From Rhodovulum sp. MB263 (GTDB taxonomy: Bacteria > Pseudomonadota > Alphaproteobacteria > Rhodobacterales > Rhodobacteraceae): a stretch of 64,000 nt of DNA. The stretch spans positions 2,790,001 to 2,854,000 of the forward strand of contig NZ_CP020384.1 in NCBI RefSeq assembly GCF_002073975.1, given 5' to 3'. The position numbers and the translations under genes are program-made. Positions 40,681 to 50,170 of the stretch are shown here, piece by piece. How positions within the stretch are numbered: the first letter of the stretch is position 1; the number at the start of each line of letters is the position of its first letter. The notes under the pieces were generated by a model. It worked only from the letters and a program-made list of their open reading frames with translations. It searched no databases and was not told where the DNA came from.

Positions 40681-40789
40681 CCCCGCACCCCGGGTTTCTT
40701 CCAGTTTTAGGCAGTCGCGCCGCCGCCTTTCACCGCTTGTTCAGACAAACAGCGCAAAGACCCACGGGATGCAGTACGGAGGCGGCAAG

Positions 40790-43006
40790 GTGGCACATCT
40801 GTTTGGGACGGTTTCGGGCAAGCTCCTGTTTGTCACGGGCGTGGCTGTCTCGGCGATCATTCTGGGGCATTCGGTCTATAGCGGCTGGCAATCCTCTCAG
40901 CGGGTGAACCGCGACGTGATGGAACTGGCCTCCCAAAAGGCAAGTCTGGTCGTCGAGAAGGTCGCCGGCCAGATCACAGAGGCAACCTCGGCCGGCAGCG
41001 CCCTGAGCGGCACGCTCGCAAGCTATATCGATACCGGCCATGCAACGCGATCCGACATCATCGCGATGATTGGGGGCGTGCCCGGCCAGTATGACAACAT
41101 CTTCGGGGCCTGGATGGCCGGCATTCCGGGCGGCCCCACCAACGCGCTGCTTTCGGGCGAAGGCGGCCTGAACCCCGAGGGCATCTTCGCCCCCTGGTGG
41201 CACAAATCCGACACGGCCGGGCTGAGCTATGACACATTCACCGTCAGCACCGGCGACGAGTGGTATTCGCGGCCCATATCGACCGGCAAGCCCAGCATCA
41301 CCGAACCCTATATGAGCGAGGGCGGCTTCCTGATGACCAGCGTCGCCCAGCCGATCCGCGTCAAGGGACAGATCGTCGGCATCGCGGGCGTCGATATCGG
41401 TCTGGGCGATCTGGTCGCCAGGCTGAACGGCATCACCACCTTCGAAGGCGGCCGGGCCATGCTGGTGAGCCACAGCGGCAACTGGCTGGCCAGTCCCGAT
41501 CCGGCCGACCTGAACCAGCCCTATGACGAAACCGGGGCCGAGCTGATCTCGGCCACGCTCTCGGATGGCCGGATGCGCGTGATTTCCGACCTTCCCGACG
41601 GCGCCACCCGCCTCGTCTATCCGTTCGAGGCACCGGGGATGAACACCACCTGGGCCGTGCTCGTCGACGTCCCCGCCGAGGTCTTCTCGGCGCCGGTCCG
41701 GGCGGAATTCATCCGGACGATGACCGGCGGCGCCCTGATCCTGGCAATGGCGCTGGGCGCGCTCTATCTCGCCTCGATGGCGATGGTCCGGCGCCCGCTG
41801 GCCCGGATGCTGGTGTCGGTCGATGAGCTGGCCGCAGGAAATTATGCCAAACCCGTGCCCGGTCGCGAACGCCGCGACGAGATCGGCGCCATGGCGGGCG
41901 CGGTCGAGTCCCTGCGCGCGGGACTGCTCGAGAAGACCGGACTGGAGAAGGGGCAGGAGCAGCTTCGTCGCGAACAGGAGCGGGTGGTCGCCGATCTGGC
42001 CTCGGGGCTGCGGTCCTTGTCGGAGGGCGATCTGACCAGCACCATCGATACCAGGTTTGCCGAGGACTACGAACAGCTCCGCCAGGATTTCAACGCGACG
42101 GTCGAGACGCTGAACGCGCTGATGGGCGAGATCGTCGAGAACGCGACAGAGATCACCACCCGCGCCGAGGAAATCTCGGGTGCCTCGGACGACTTGTCGC
42201 GCCGCACCGAGAACCAGGCCGCGACGCTGGAGCAGACCGCGGCCGCGATGGACGAGATGACGGCCAGCGTCCGCGCGGCGGCCGATGGCGCGGCGAAGGT
42301 CGAGGATGTCGTGCGCGAGGCGCGCGGTAATGCCGAGCAGTCTGGCCTCGTGGTCAAGGAGGCCATCGGGGCGATGGCCGAAATCAAGAAATCCTCGGAC
42401 GGGATCAACCAGATCATCGGCGTGATCGACGATATCGCGTTCCAGACCAACCTGCTGGCGTTGAATGCGGGCGTCGAGGCGGCCCGCGCCGGCGAGGCCG
42501 GGCGCGGCTTTGCCGTCGTGGCCTCCGAGGTCCGGGCCCTCGCCCAGCGCTCCTCCGAGGCCGCCAAGGAGATCAAGACCCTGATCTCGACCAGTTCCGA
42601 TCAGGTCGAGACCGGCGTCGGGCTGGTCAACCGCACCGGCGAGGCACTGACCGACATCGTCGAACGGGTGGGCAATATCGCCGCGCTGATCGCCGACATC
42701 GCGACCGGCGCGCAGGAGCAATCGGTCGGGTTGGGCGAGATCAATGTGGGGGTGAACGAGCTCGACAAGGTGACCCAGCAGAACGCGGCCATGGTCGAGG
42801 AGGCGAATGCCGCCGCGGTGACCATGAAGCAGGAGGCGGGCAATCTGCAGACCCTGGTCGCCCGGTTCCGCCTGAAAGGGCCCGCTGCCGCCGTCTCCGT
42901 CCGTCCCCGCACGGCAACCGCCACCCCGGCGGCAGCACCGCCCGCCGCCGCAGAGTTCGAGCCGCCGAAACGCGCCGTCAACGACGCGGGATGGCAGGAT
43001 TTCTAG
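40790..43006 (+). CDS. Methyl-accepting chemotaxis protein (dCache type)
   Basis: A 738-residue transmembrane chemoreceptor. TM1 (about residues 10-32) and TM2 (about 305-330) flank a periplasmic dCache ligand domain with the typical EPYMSEGGFLMTSVAQPI and GIAGVDIGL. A HAMP domain and a methylated signalling helix pair follow. The hairpin tip contains DDIAFQTNLLALNAGVEAAR and GRGFAVVASEVRALAQRS. After an Ala/Pro linker the chain ends GWQDF, an NWETF-like pentapeptide for CheR/CheB docking. I start at GTG 40790, with GGAGG seven bases upstream; ATG 40769 is an alternative. The stop codon lies in the flank of a MITE-like element. Confidence 0.93.
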   Translation: MAHLFGTVSGKLLFVTGVAVSAIILGHSVYSGWQSSQRVNRDVMELASQKASLVVEKVAGQITEATSAGSALSGTLASYIDTGHATRSDIIAMIGGVPGQYDNIFGAWMAGIPGGPTNALLSGEGGLNPEGIFAPWWHKSDTAGLSYDTFTVSTGDEWYSRPISTGKPSITEPYMSEGGFLMTSVAQPIRVKGQIVGIAGVDIGLGDLVARLNGITTFEGGRAMLVSHSGNWLASPDPADLNQPYDETGAELISATLSDGRMRVISDLPDGATRLVYPFEAPGMNTTWAVLVDVPAEVFSAPVRAEFIRTMTGGALILAMALGALYLASMAMVRRPLARMLVSVDELAAGNYAKPVPGRERRDEIGAMAGAVESLRAGLLEKTGLEKGQEQLRREQERVVADLASGLRSLSEGDLTSTIDTRFAEDYEQLRQDFNATVETLNALMGEIVENATEITTRAEEISGASDDLSRRTENQAATLEQTAAAMDEMTASVRAAADGAAKVEDVVREARGNAEQSGLVVKEAIGAMAEIKKSSDGINQIIGVIDDIAFQTNLLALNAGVEAARAGEAGRGFAVVASEVRALAQRSSEAAKEIKTLISTSSDQVETGVGLVNRTGEALTDIVERVGNIAALIADIATGAQEQSVGLGEINVGVNELDKVTQQNAAMVEEANAAAVTMKQEAGNLQTLVARFRLKGPAAAVSVRPRTATATPAAAPPAAAEFEPPKRAVNDAGWQDF

Positions 43007-43160
43007 CAGGCTGCCGAAAAACATTTTGAAGCCGCGATCCTCGTCGACTTCGTTGCCCCCTCCAACACAATGAAGATCCTTCAGCGCGACGTGAGAATCC
43101 GAAAGCGCGGCATTCAGTTACCGAGCTGCTCAGGCTGAGACTTTTTCAGCGGCCTGCTAG
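43003..43160. mobile_element. MITE-like element with CTAG target duplication
   Basis: A 150-bp segment (43007-43156) is bounded by direct CTAG repeats. Its ends are inverted repeats CAGGCTGCCGAAAAA and, from the other side, CAGGCCGCTGAAAAA (13 of 15 identical). It has no coding capacity. Ends of the type GAAAAA/TTTTTC with a 4-bp CTAG target resemble IS5/IS1182-type elements, so this may be a deletion derivative mobilised in trans. The left CTAG contains the stop codon of the chemoreceptor gene. Confidence 0.65.
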
Positions 43161-44179
43161 GCCTCCTGTCCCGGTGAATGGGGGCACGGCGCGGAGATGA
43201 GCCGCTCGGGAGCTGGCCTTATCATCGGGCAGATGCCGTGACCGGGCCTGCGCGCATCCCGCGTCCGCCCATGGCACGACAGGCCCCGTGTTCACCACCG
43301 CTATTTGCGGTATCGGGGCCTCATCCCCTTTCGGACATGCCCGGACCGGAGATCGCCTGACCTCCCGGCCCGGCTTTGGACCGAGAGCGTCGGGACAGCG
43401 CCACGGCGCGAGCGGGACGACTCGTGACAGGGGCCGGGGGCGCTGCTGCGGCCCGAGTCAGGATCAGGCGGCATTGCGGCCGCCCCTCGCCAGACCGGGC
43501 TTGCTTGGGCGGAACGGTCAGACTTGCCGAGCGACGGAGGCTCGCCCGGATCTTCGTTTTCAGCTGCCGAAGCCCCTTGCTTCACCTGTAGATCTTGCGC
43601 GCAGCCCAGACCTGCAGCGGCGCCTCCCGACCGAAAGGCGGCCGGAGAGCGACGGCAAGACCTCGTCACGGCCCCTGGATGACAACAGAGGACGTGGCCA
43701 GACATCATCCTGCGCGACCCCGGCCCCGGTTCTTCGTGAAGGCCTCCATCCTCCGCCCCGGGGCCTGGCCCTCTCGCCCCCCTTCCTGGCGCACCGATCA
43801 TAGCGGAGTGGCGCCCGTCGGCGGCCGTATCGAACCGAGGCCAGGACCTGCCGCAAGCAGGCGCGGTTTCACGGGCGGGATAGGCTGATCGGGCGCGGCA
43901 GAGGAAGGACCGGCAAATCGGCAGGCGCCTCGGAGACCCCCGCCGCGGCGCGCCGACGCATCGGTCGTCGCCGGCCGGATCCTGCCCGACAACAGGAGGG
44001 CGGACCATGTCCTTTGTCGGGATGCCCCGGCGGAGCGCAGGGAACGGGATTTCGTCTCACGACCTTCCTGGCATGTCGCGACCGGAATACCGGCACCAAT
44101 CCCATCGGCTCGATGACGTCAGGGCGAGAGGCCGGGCATGACGGGCACCACGGCCTTTGGCGTTTGTTCGCGCTCGCCG
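43161..44179. other. 1-kb spacer without a recognisable gene
   Basis: Between the MITE-like element and the convergent potassium transporter gene. The frames here are Arg/Pro-rich and lack family similarity or ribosome binding sites. It may be decayed DNA. Confidence 0.35.
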
Positions 44180-45517
44180 CTAGCCCAGATAGACCGTTCC
44201 GGCCGGGTAGGAGACGCGGCGCGGACGACGAACCGCCAGCAGGAAACCCAGCGTCAGCGGACCGACCCTGCCAAGAAACATCACCAGCATCAGAACCGCG
44301 CGGCCGCCCGTGTCGAGATCGCCGGTGATGCCGCGGCTCAGCCCCACCGTCCCGAAAGCCGAGACCGTCTCGAAGGCGATGTCGAGGAAGTCGCCCTCGT
44401 GAAACAGCATCAGCAAGAAAAGCGCGACCAGAACGGTCAGCATGCTGACCATCGACAAGGCCAGCACCTTCATGATCTGCTCGGCCCCGAGACGCCGTCC
44501 GAAGACGTCGATCGCGGTATGGCGGCGGAAGAAGCTGTAGGTCGCGAGCAGCAGCACGATGAAGGTCGTGACCTTGATGCCGCCGCCGGTCGAGGTCGAC
44601 CCGGCGCCGACCAGCATCAGGGTCATGAAGATCAGGGTCGTGGCCTGGGTCAGACCGCCGATATCGACGGTGTTGAAGCCCGCGGTCCGGGTGGTTGCGG
44701 CCTGGAACCAGCTGGCCCAGAGCCGGATCGAAACCCGGTCGAACTGGCCCAGCGTCGCGGGATTGTGCCATTCGAGCACGGCGAAGGTCACGGTCGACCA
44801 GACCAGAAGCGCGAGCGTGCCGACCAGCATCAGCTTGGTATGGACGGTGTAGCCGCGCCAGCCGGTCCGGCGCTGCATATCGGCAATCACGGTGAAGCCG
44901 AGCCCGCCGAGGATCAGCAGCGCGGGCACCGTCAGGTTGACCACCGGATGCCCGACCCAGGCCGACAGGCTGTCGGGGTAAAGCGCGAAACCCGCATTGT
45001 TGAAGGCCGAGACCGCGTGAAAGACACTCGCCCAGAGCCCCGCCCCCCAGCCGAATTCGGGCACGAAGACCACGGCCAGCAAAGCCGCGCCGACCGCCTC
45101 GCAGACCAGAACGAAACGCAGGATCGTCTTCGTCAGCCGGATCAGACCGCTCATCGAGGTCTGGTTCAGGTCCTCGCGCAGATATTGCCGATGGGTGATG
45201 CCGACCGGCAGGCCCAGCATGGTCAGGATCAGGACCGCGAAGGTCATGAGCCCGAGCCCGCCCAGCTGGATCAGCACCAGAATCACGGCCTGGCCGAACA
45301 GGGTGAAGTCCGATCCGGTATCGCGGACCGCAAGCCCGGTCACGGTCACGGCCGAGGTCGCGGTGAAGGCCAGGTCCGACCAGCTCATCGCCACGGTCCG
45401 GGCCAGTGGCAGTTTCAGCAGGACCGTGCCCGCCGCGATCAGCGCGGCATAGGTCAGCATCAATGCCAAGGGCGGCGGCAGGAAACGGCCGCTGCGCAGC
45501 GCGGCGAGCGGCGCCAC
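44180..45517 (-). CDS. ktrB: TrkH/KtrB family potassium uptake membrane subunit
   Basis: A 445-residue potassium-translocating subunit with four membrane-pore-membrane repeats. The selectivity-filter glycines are visible in TSAVTVTGL, AFNNAGF, RTAGFN and GTVGLS. It imports K+ (usually with Na+ coupling in the Ktr type) under control of the cytoplasmic KtrA ring. The GTG at 45517 begins four bases after the ktrA stop; the longer frame runs back through ktrA and is not real. The size (about 445) is that of KtrB rather than the longer TrkH. Confidence 0.9.
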   Translation of the reverse strand: MAPLAALRSGRFLPPPLALMLTYAALIAAGTVLLKLPLARTVAMSWSDLAFTATSAVTVTGLAVRDTGSDFTLFGQAVILVLIQLGGLGLMTFAVLILTMLGLPVGITHRQYLREDLNQTSMSGLIRLTKTILRFVLVCEAVGAALLAVVFVPEFGWGAGLWASVFHAVSAFNNAGFALYPDSLSAWVGHPVVNLTVPALLILGGLGFTVIADMQRRTGWRGYTVHTKLMLVGTLALLVWSTVTFAVLEWHNPATLGQFDRVSIRLWASWFQAATTRTAGFNTVDIGGLTQATTLIFMTLMLVGAGSTSTGGGIKVTTFIVLLLATYSFFRRHTAIDVFGRRLGAEQIMKVLALSMVSMLTVLVALFLLMLFHEGDFLDIAFETVSAFGTVGLSRGITGDLDTGGRAVLMLVMFLGRVGPLTLGFLLAVRRPRRVSYPAGTVYLG

Positions 45518-45521
45518 CAGC

Positions 45522-46190
45522 TCAGGCCTCGTCCAGCAGGTCGTCGCCGAAGCGGCGCAGATCAGCACGGCGACCCAGAACCAGAAGCTTGTCGCCGGTC
45601 TTGAGCCGCAGCTCGCCGCCTTCGCAGGGCAGGAACTCGCCCTCGCGCATCGCCCCCAGCGCCCGCAGATCGTAGCCCGAGAGCAGCTTGACATCGCCGA
45701 CCGCCCGCCCCTCCAGCGGCTCCGGCACGGTCAGATCGACCACGTGGAACCCGTTGCCGAGGCTGACATAGTCGCGCACCAGCGGGTTGTGCAGCATCTG
45801 CGCGATATGCTGGCCGACCTCGTGTTCGGGCAGCACGATCCGGTCGGCGCCGATCTTCGACAGGATCCGGTGATGGGTCTTGGACAATGCCTTCACCCAG
45901 ATCGTCTTCACGCCCAGCATCTTGACGTTCATCGAGCAGAGGATATTGGCCTCGAGATCCTCGCCGATGGCCACCAGCGCGACATCGTAATTGCCGACCC
46001 CGGCCTCGCGCAGGGCAAGCTCGTCTCGGCCGTCGGCGATCACCGCCTCGGACAGCACGTCTGCATAGCGGCCGACGATCTTCTCGTCGAGATCAATGCC
46101 CATCACCGGGTTGCCGAACCGCGCAAGCTCGCTCGCCACGGTACTGCCGAAAGTGCCAAGACCGATCACGGCAAAGGTACGTCTTTTCAC
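45522..46190 (-). CDS. ktrA: KtrA/TrkA family potassium uptake regulator (RCK)
   Basis: A 222-residue RCK protein that gates KtrB in response to nucleotide. The Rossmann motif FAVIGLGTFGSTVA and the acidic end of strand 2 (VMGIDLDE) bind ATP/ADP or NAD(H). The TrkA-C domain occupies the last 80 residues (VPEPLEGRAVGDVKLL). I favour GTG 46190 (MKRRTFAVIG), with AAGG seven bases upstream. ATG 46208 would add six residues. It is in an operon with ktrB. Confidence 0.9.
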   Translation of the reverse strand: MKRRTFAVIGLGTFGSTVASELARFGNPVMGIDLDEKIVGRYADVLSEAVIADGRDELALREAGVGNYDVALVAIGEDLEANILCSMNVKMLGVKTIWVKALSKTHHRILSKIGADRIVLPEHEVGQHIAQMLHNPLVRDYVSLGNGFHVVDLTVPEPLEGRAVGDVKLLSGYDLRALGAMREGEFLPCEGGELRLKTGDKLLVLGRRADLRRFGDDLLDEA

Positions 46191-46208
46191 GGGCCGGCCT
46201 TCTGTCAT

Positions 46209-46620
46209 TCGGATATCCGGCGCCGAGCCTAGCATGTCCTGGCCCCCCGATGGCAAGCCCCCGCGCAAGTGGCCCGGCGCATGCCCCCCTGCCCGGCGGC
46301 CCCGCGTCACCCCCGCGCGGGGTCCGGATCCATTGCGCCGACGGGATGGGGCCGCGCCCCTTCGCGCCGTCGGCGGCACCCGACACTGCGGGAAGGCTCC
46401 GCGCCCGCCCCTGCCCGACCGGATCTTCTGACGGGAAAGCGACGGGCAGGCATGCGCAAGCCGATACCGGCGTCAGGCTCGATCAGACATGTGATTTGCA
46501 TCGCGACCGGGAAAGACCGGACGACGGCAGGTGCTGGCGGCCGGGCAACAGGCCCGGAGACGGTGTCCGCCCGCCGGGCATGTCGCAAGCATCATCCGGC
46601 GGGGCGATCGTGCCCGGGAC
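46209..46620. other. Spacer upstream of ktrA, nothing recognised
   Basis: About 410 bases with no convincing frame. It must contain the ktrAB promoter near the right side of ktrA, but I cannot point to one with confidence. Confidence 0.3.
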
Positions 46621-47229
46621 CTAATCGGCGACGTCGGTATCGGGTGCGAATTCGCCAAGGTTGTAGGCCTCGAGGCGCGGCGGCGCCGCCCCCCGGACAT
46701 CCTCGAAATCGAAGATCGCCAGATTCCCCGGCGTCACCGGCAGCAAATGTGCCGGCTTGAGCCCGAGAAACCCGAAACAGGCGACGCGCACGACACCGCT
46801 ATGGACGATCGCCAGCAGATCGCCCTGACCGGCATAGAGCCAGTGGGTCAGGGCCGAGGTGATCCGCGCGACGAAATCGTCCCAGGCCTCGCCCCCGGCG
46901 GGGGTGTAGCTGCCCGCGCGCCAGGCCCTGTAGAGATCGGGCTTCTCCGCGATCAGCGCGTCCTTGCGCAGCCCCGTCCACTCGCCCATGTCTAGCTCGC
47001 GCAGCCGTTCGTCGGAGGGGGCATCGGCATGGCCGACGATCTCGGCCGTCTGCCGCACCCGCCCGAGATCCGAGGTCACGACCCGCGCCGGCGCCAGCGA
47101 GCGCAGTCGCGGGACGATGGCGCGGGCCTGCTCGATGCCGCGCGGCGAGAGGGGCGAATTGTCGTGCCCCTGCAGGCGCTTCTCGGTGTTCCAGAGGGTT
47201 TCCCCGTGGCGCAGGAGGATCAGTCTCAT
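46621..47229 (-). CDS. Histidine phosphatase family protein (GpmB-like)
   Basis: A 202-residue phosphohistidine phosphatase/mutase of the branch 1 superfamily. The catalytic motif LLRHGETLWN has the phosphorylated His8 with Arg7. VVTSDLGRVRQTAEI holds the second Arg, Glu is in LRELDMGEWTG, and the second His is in AIVHSGVVR. The substrate could be a phosphoglycerate or a cofactor intermediate such as alpha-ribazole phosphate. It follows the SLC13 transporter by 47 bases on the same strand and may be cotranscribed. Confidence 0.9.
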   Translation of the reverse strand: MRLILLRHGETLWNTEKRLQGHDNSPLSPRGIEQARAIVPRLRSLAPARVVTSDLGRVRQTAEIVGHADAPSDERLRELDMGEWTGLRKDALIAEKPDLYRAWRAGSYTPAGGEAWDDFVARITSALTHWLYAGQGDLLAIVHSGVVRVACFGFLGLKPAHLLPVTPGNLAIFDFEDVRGAAPPRLEAYNLGEFAPDTDVAD

Positions 47230-47276
47230 GATGGTGTCTTTCTTGCTGTCAGGTCAGATCGCGCATCGGCAGGCCG

Positions 47277-48767
47277 TCACAGGCCGTAGCCGAGCAGCTT
47301 GAACCAGGTGAACACCGAGACAGAGATCACCGTGCCGCCGATCAGGCAGGTGACGATCCCGTATTTCAGCTGGTCGAGAACGCTGAAATACCCGGTCGCG
47401 AAATAGAGCGTGTTGACCTTGGAATGCGGCGGCAGGGTGATCGTGTAGGTCAGGGTGAACGAGGCCGCCAGCGCGAGCGTCACCGGGTTCAGCCCGAGGG
47501 TCTGGGCCAGCGCGATGATCGAGGGGATCAGGATGGTCGTGCGGACCGTCTTCGAGGTGAAGACCATGTGGCTGAACATGCTGAGGAAGATCACCACGAC
47601 ATAGACCGCGGCCGTGCTCATGTTCTCGATCCCGAGACCGCGCACCAGACCGCCGATCATCCATTCCGCCCCGCCGGTCGATTCCAGCGCGTTCCCCGCC
47701 GCATAGGCGCCCGCGGCGAAGATCATCAGGTCCCATTTGATATTGGCCTCCTTCCATTCCAGCAGGCCGATCCGCGGCATCAGGCACAGCACGGCCGCGA
47801 TTACCGCGGTCACGTAGATCGAGATGGAAAAGCCGTTGAACCAGAGCTCCTGGTAATCCGCCGTCGCCCAGAGCGTCACGGTGAGGGCGAAGATCGCCAT
47901 GGCCTTCTTCTCGGCCAGCGAGATCGGGCCGAGGCTGCGATGCTGTTCCTCGAGCTTCGACATGCCATGGCCGAAATCGATCTCGTCGCTGAAGCGAAAC
48001 AGGCGCAGCCCGACGAGGAAGGTGAGAAACATCGACATCATCGCCATCGGCATGCCGGCCAGCAGCCAGTCCATGTAGCCGATCTCGCCGCCGGCCTGAT
48101 CGTAGATGAACTGCACCGCGATCATGTTGGCGGCGGTACCGGTCATCACGCCAGAGGTCGCGAGCGCATCGGCCTGAACCCCCAGCAGCATCATCAGCCT
48201 GCCGAAATTGCTCTTGCCCGGAACCGCCCGGTAGATCTCGAGCAGGATGATGCAGATCGGCACCATCAGGCTGGCGCGCGCGGTGGTCGAGGGGATGAAG
48301 AAGACGATCACGAAGTTAATCAGCACGAGGATCGCCAGCGTCCGCGTCGGCGTGCCGCCGAAGCGGGTGACCATCCAGAGCGCGAAGCGGCGGGCGAGGT
48401 CCGACTTAACCATGGCCGAGGTCAGGACGAAGGCCGCGACCATCAGCCAAATGACGTTGAAGCCGAGCGTGCCGAAAGCGGTCTTCTCTCCGACGGTGCC
48501 GGTCAGCGCGAGGGCGATGATGGCGATCATCGAGGTCAGGTAGATCGGGATCGTGCCCGCGACCCAGAGCGTCAGCGCTCCGCAGAAGACCGCAAGCGCC
48601 TTTTGTCCCTCGGGCGCAAGCCCCGCCGGGTTCGGCATCAGATACAGCAGCAGAAAGACGGTTGCGGCCAGAAAGATGCCGTAGCGGCGCAGCAGCGTGT
48701 CCTTCCTGTCCTTACCCGGCCCCCTTTGGGAAGGGCCGGCGGCAGTCTCGGTTCGGGTCTCGGGCAA
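47277..48767 (-). CDS. SLC13 family (DASS) anion permease
   Basis: A 496-residue inner-membrane carrier of the divalent anion:sodium symporter family (dicarboxylates, sulfate or related anions). About eleven hydrophobic segments are present. The two re-entrant hairpins carry the family Ser/Thr-rich motifs in FFIPSTTARASLMVP and MVFTSKTVRTTILIPS. The start is TTG at 48767 with AGGAGG seven bases upstream. A divergent LysR gene 223 bases away is the likely regulator; which anion is moved cannot be read. Confidence 0.9.
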   Translation of the reverse strand: MPETRTETAAGPSQRGPGKDRKDTLLRRYGIFLAATVFLLLYLMPNPAGLAPEGQKALAVFCGALTLWVAGTIPIYLTSMIAIIALALTGTVGEKTAFGTLGFNVIWLMVAAFVLTSAMVKSDLARRFALWMVTRFGGTPTRTLAILVLINFVIVFFIPSTTARASLMVPICIILLEIYRAVPGKSNFGRLMMLLGVQADALATSGVMTGTAANMIAVQFIYDQAGGEIGYMDWLLAGMPMAMMSMFLTFLVGLRLFRFSDEIDFGHGMSKLEEQHRSLGPISLAEKKAMAIFALTVTLWATADYQELWFNGFSISIYVTAVIAAVLCLMPRIGLLEWKEANIKWDLMIFAAGAYAAGNALESTGGAEWMIGGLVRGLGIENMSTAAVYVVVIFLSMFSHMVFTSKTVRTTILIPSIIALAQTLGLNPVTLALAASFTLTYTITLPPHSKVNTLYFATGYFSVLDQLKYGIVTCLIGGTVISVSVFTWFKLLGYGL

Positions 48768-48889
48768 GGGGGGTCCTCCTCATTTGCCGGGTCGGCGCAG
48801 TTCGGAAACGACTGCGCGCGGCCCGTTCGTCCGGGGCTTCCGACGCCGCCGCCCCCTTGGTGAATACCGGAAAGGGCAAATCGGGGCCG

Positions 48890-48985
48890 GAAACGGTCCG
48901 TGCAGTTTCTTCGCGAATGAGAGATCTGTCTAATTTATAGTTTTTCGGATATTTATAGAAAATCTTTATATTCCATGCGGGAGGA
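48890..48985. promoter_or_regulatory. AT-rich divergent control region (SLC13 / lysR)
   Basis: An unusually AT-rich stretch with ATTTATAG and TTTATAT motifs (about 48930-48975) lies between the divergent transporter and lysR genes. The segment around GATATTTATAGAAAATCTTT has approximate dyad symmetry with the following TATATTCC. LysR-type regulators bind such AT-rich dyads near their own promoter; the exact site is not certain. Confidence 0.4.
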
Positions 48986-48990
48986 TCGCG

Positions 48991-49962
48991 ATGAACATCG
49001 CCCAGCTCGAGACCTTTCTGGAGCTTTCGGACTGCCTGAACGTGACCGAGACCGCCGCGCGGATGAACTGCACCCAGCCCGCCGTCAGCGCCCGCATCCG
49101 CGGGCTCGAGCAAAGCCTCGATACGACCCTGTTCGACCGGATCGGCAAGCGCATGCATCTGACCGCGAACGGCATCCTGTTTCTCGGCTATGCGCGCAAG
49201 GCCGTGGCGGCACTTCAGGATGCCAGCGAGCACCTGCGCCAGATGGACGACCCGCTTGTCGGCACGATCCGCTTCGGGGCATCGAATTTCACCGGGATCT
49301 ACCTGATGCCGGCCTTTCTCGGACGCTATCGTCAGGGCGCGCCCGAGCTGGAATTCGAACTCGAGATTGCAAGCTCGACGCAGCTGCTGGCCGATCTCGA
49401 TACCGCCAAGCTCGAATTCCTGATCCTCTCGGACCATATCGCGCTCGACGAACGGCGCTATCAATGTCGCCATGTCTGCAATGACGAGATGGTTCTGGTC
49501 GTCCCACCCGCGCATCCGCTCGCGACGGTCAGGGCCGCCACCAGCGCCGACCTGGCGCAGGACGTGTTCCTGATGAAGCCGCCGCCATCCGCCTCGCGCA
49601 GCTTCCTGCTCGACCGGCTCCAGGGCGACGAGAGCAGCCTGGGGCGGGTCATGCATATCTCCTCGACCGAGGCGATCAAGCAGGGCGTGCTGCACGGGCT
49701 CGGGATATCGGTCCTGTCGCGCTTCGTGGTGGCGCAGGAGCTGGCCGATGGCCGCCTGAAGGAGGTTCCCATGGCGCTGCGCCCGTTCCGACGCGGGATC
49801 CGGGTGATCAACCTGCGCGACAAGCTGCTGACCCCGGCGGCCAGCGAATTCATCAAATGCCTGGTCGAGAGCACCGGACGGGCGGAGGCCTTGCCCCAGA
49901 ACGCCGGGGGCGCGCAAGGCCCGTCGCATCCGCGTTCAGGCAGAGCGTCCCGCCAGACATGA
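48991..49962 (+). CDS. LysR family transcriptional regulator
   Basis: A 323-residue regulator. The N-terminal winged helix-turn-helix spans about residues 2-60 (MNIAQLETFLELSDCLNVTE, then the recognition helix AARMNCTQPAVSARIRGLEQ). It is followed by the periplasmic-binding-protein-like effector domain. GGGAGG lies at good distance from the ATG at 48991. It is divergent from the SLC13 permease and probably activates it with the transported anion as inducer. It is convergent with the catabolic operon, so less likely to control that. Confidence 0.92.
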   Translation: MNIAQLETFLELSDCLNVTETAARMNCTQPAVSARIRGLEQSLDTTLFDRIGKRMHLTANGILFLGYARKAVAALQDASEHLRQMDDPLVGTIRFGASNFTGIYLMPAFLGRYRQGAPELEFELEIASSTQLLADLDTAKLEFLILSDHIALDERRYQCRHVCNDEMVLVVPPAHPLATVRAATSADLAQDVFLMKPPPSASRSFLLDRLQGDESSLGRVMHISSTEAIKQGVLHGLGISVLSRFVVAQELADGRLKEVPMALRPFRRGIRVINLRDKLLTPAASEFIKCLVESTGRAEALPQNAGGAQGPSHPRSGRASRQT

Positions 49963-49974
49963 CGCGGCGACTGG

Positions 49975-49996
49975 GCAAAGGCCGGGCCGGCCTTGC
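49975..49996. terminator. Hairpin between lysR and the convergent operon
   Basis: GCAAAGGCCGG and CCGGCCTTGC form a stem with one bulged A just after the lysR stop. There is no strong T tract. It may separate the converging transcripts. Confidence 0.4.
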
Positions 49997-50170
49997 GCCT
50001 GACAGAGCGGGACTCTGCCCGCCATGAAACGCGTCCTTGCTACAGAGAAAGACCAGAGCGGCGCGGGCCTCTGGGGCAAAGCAGGACAGGCGTGCGACGA
50101 TGGCCCCATCCGGCCTACGGGGGGCATTCCGCCGGAGGCCCGAGGCGCCCGGCACCCGGCGCGGAGCGGC

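Noticed and set aside
43288-43888. Overlapping frames in the spacer after the MITE-like element
   Set aside because: Several phases are open at once on both strands with Arg/Pro-rich content, typical of GC-rich non-coding DNA.
44138-45604. 488-codon plus-strand frame opposite the KtrB gene
   Set aside because: Antisense to a transporter with clear selectivity-filter motifs; composition rich in Gln/Arg/His/Asp as expected for a reverse frame.
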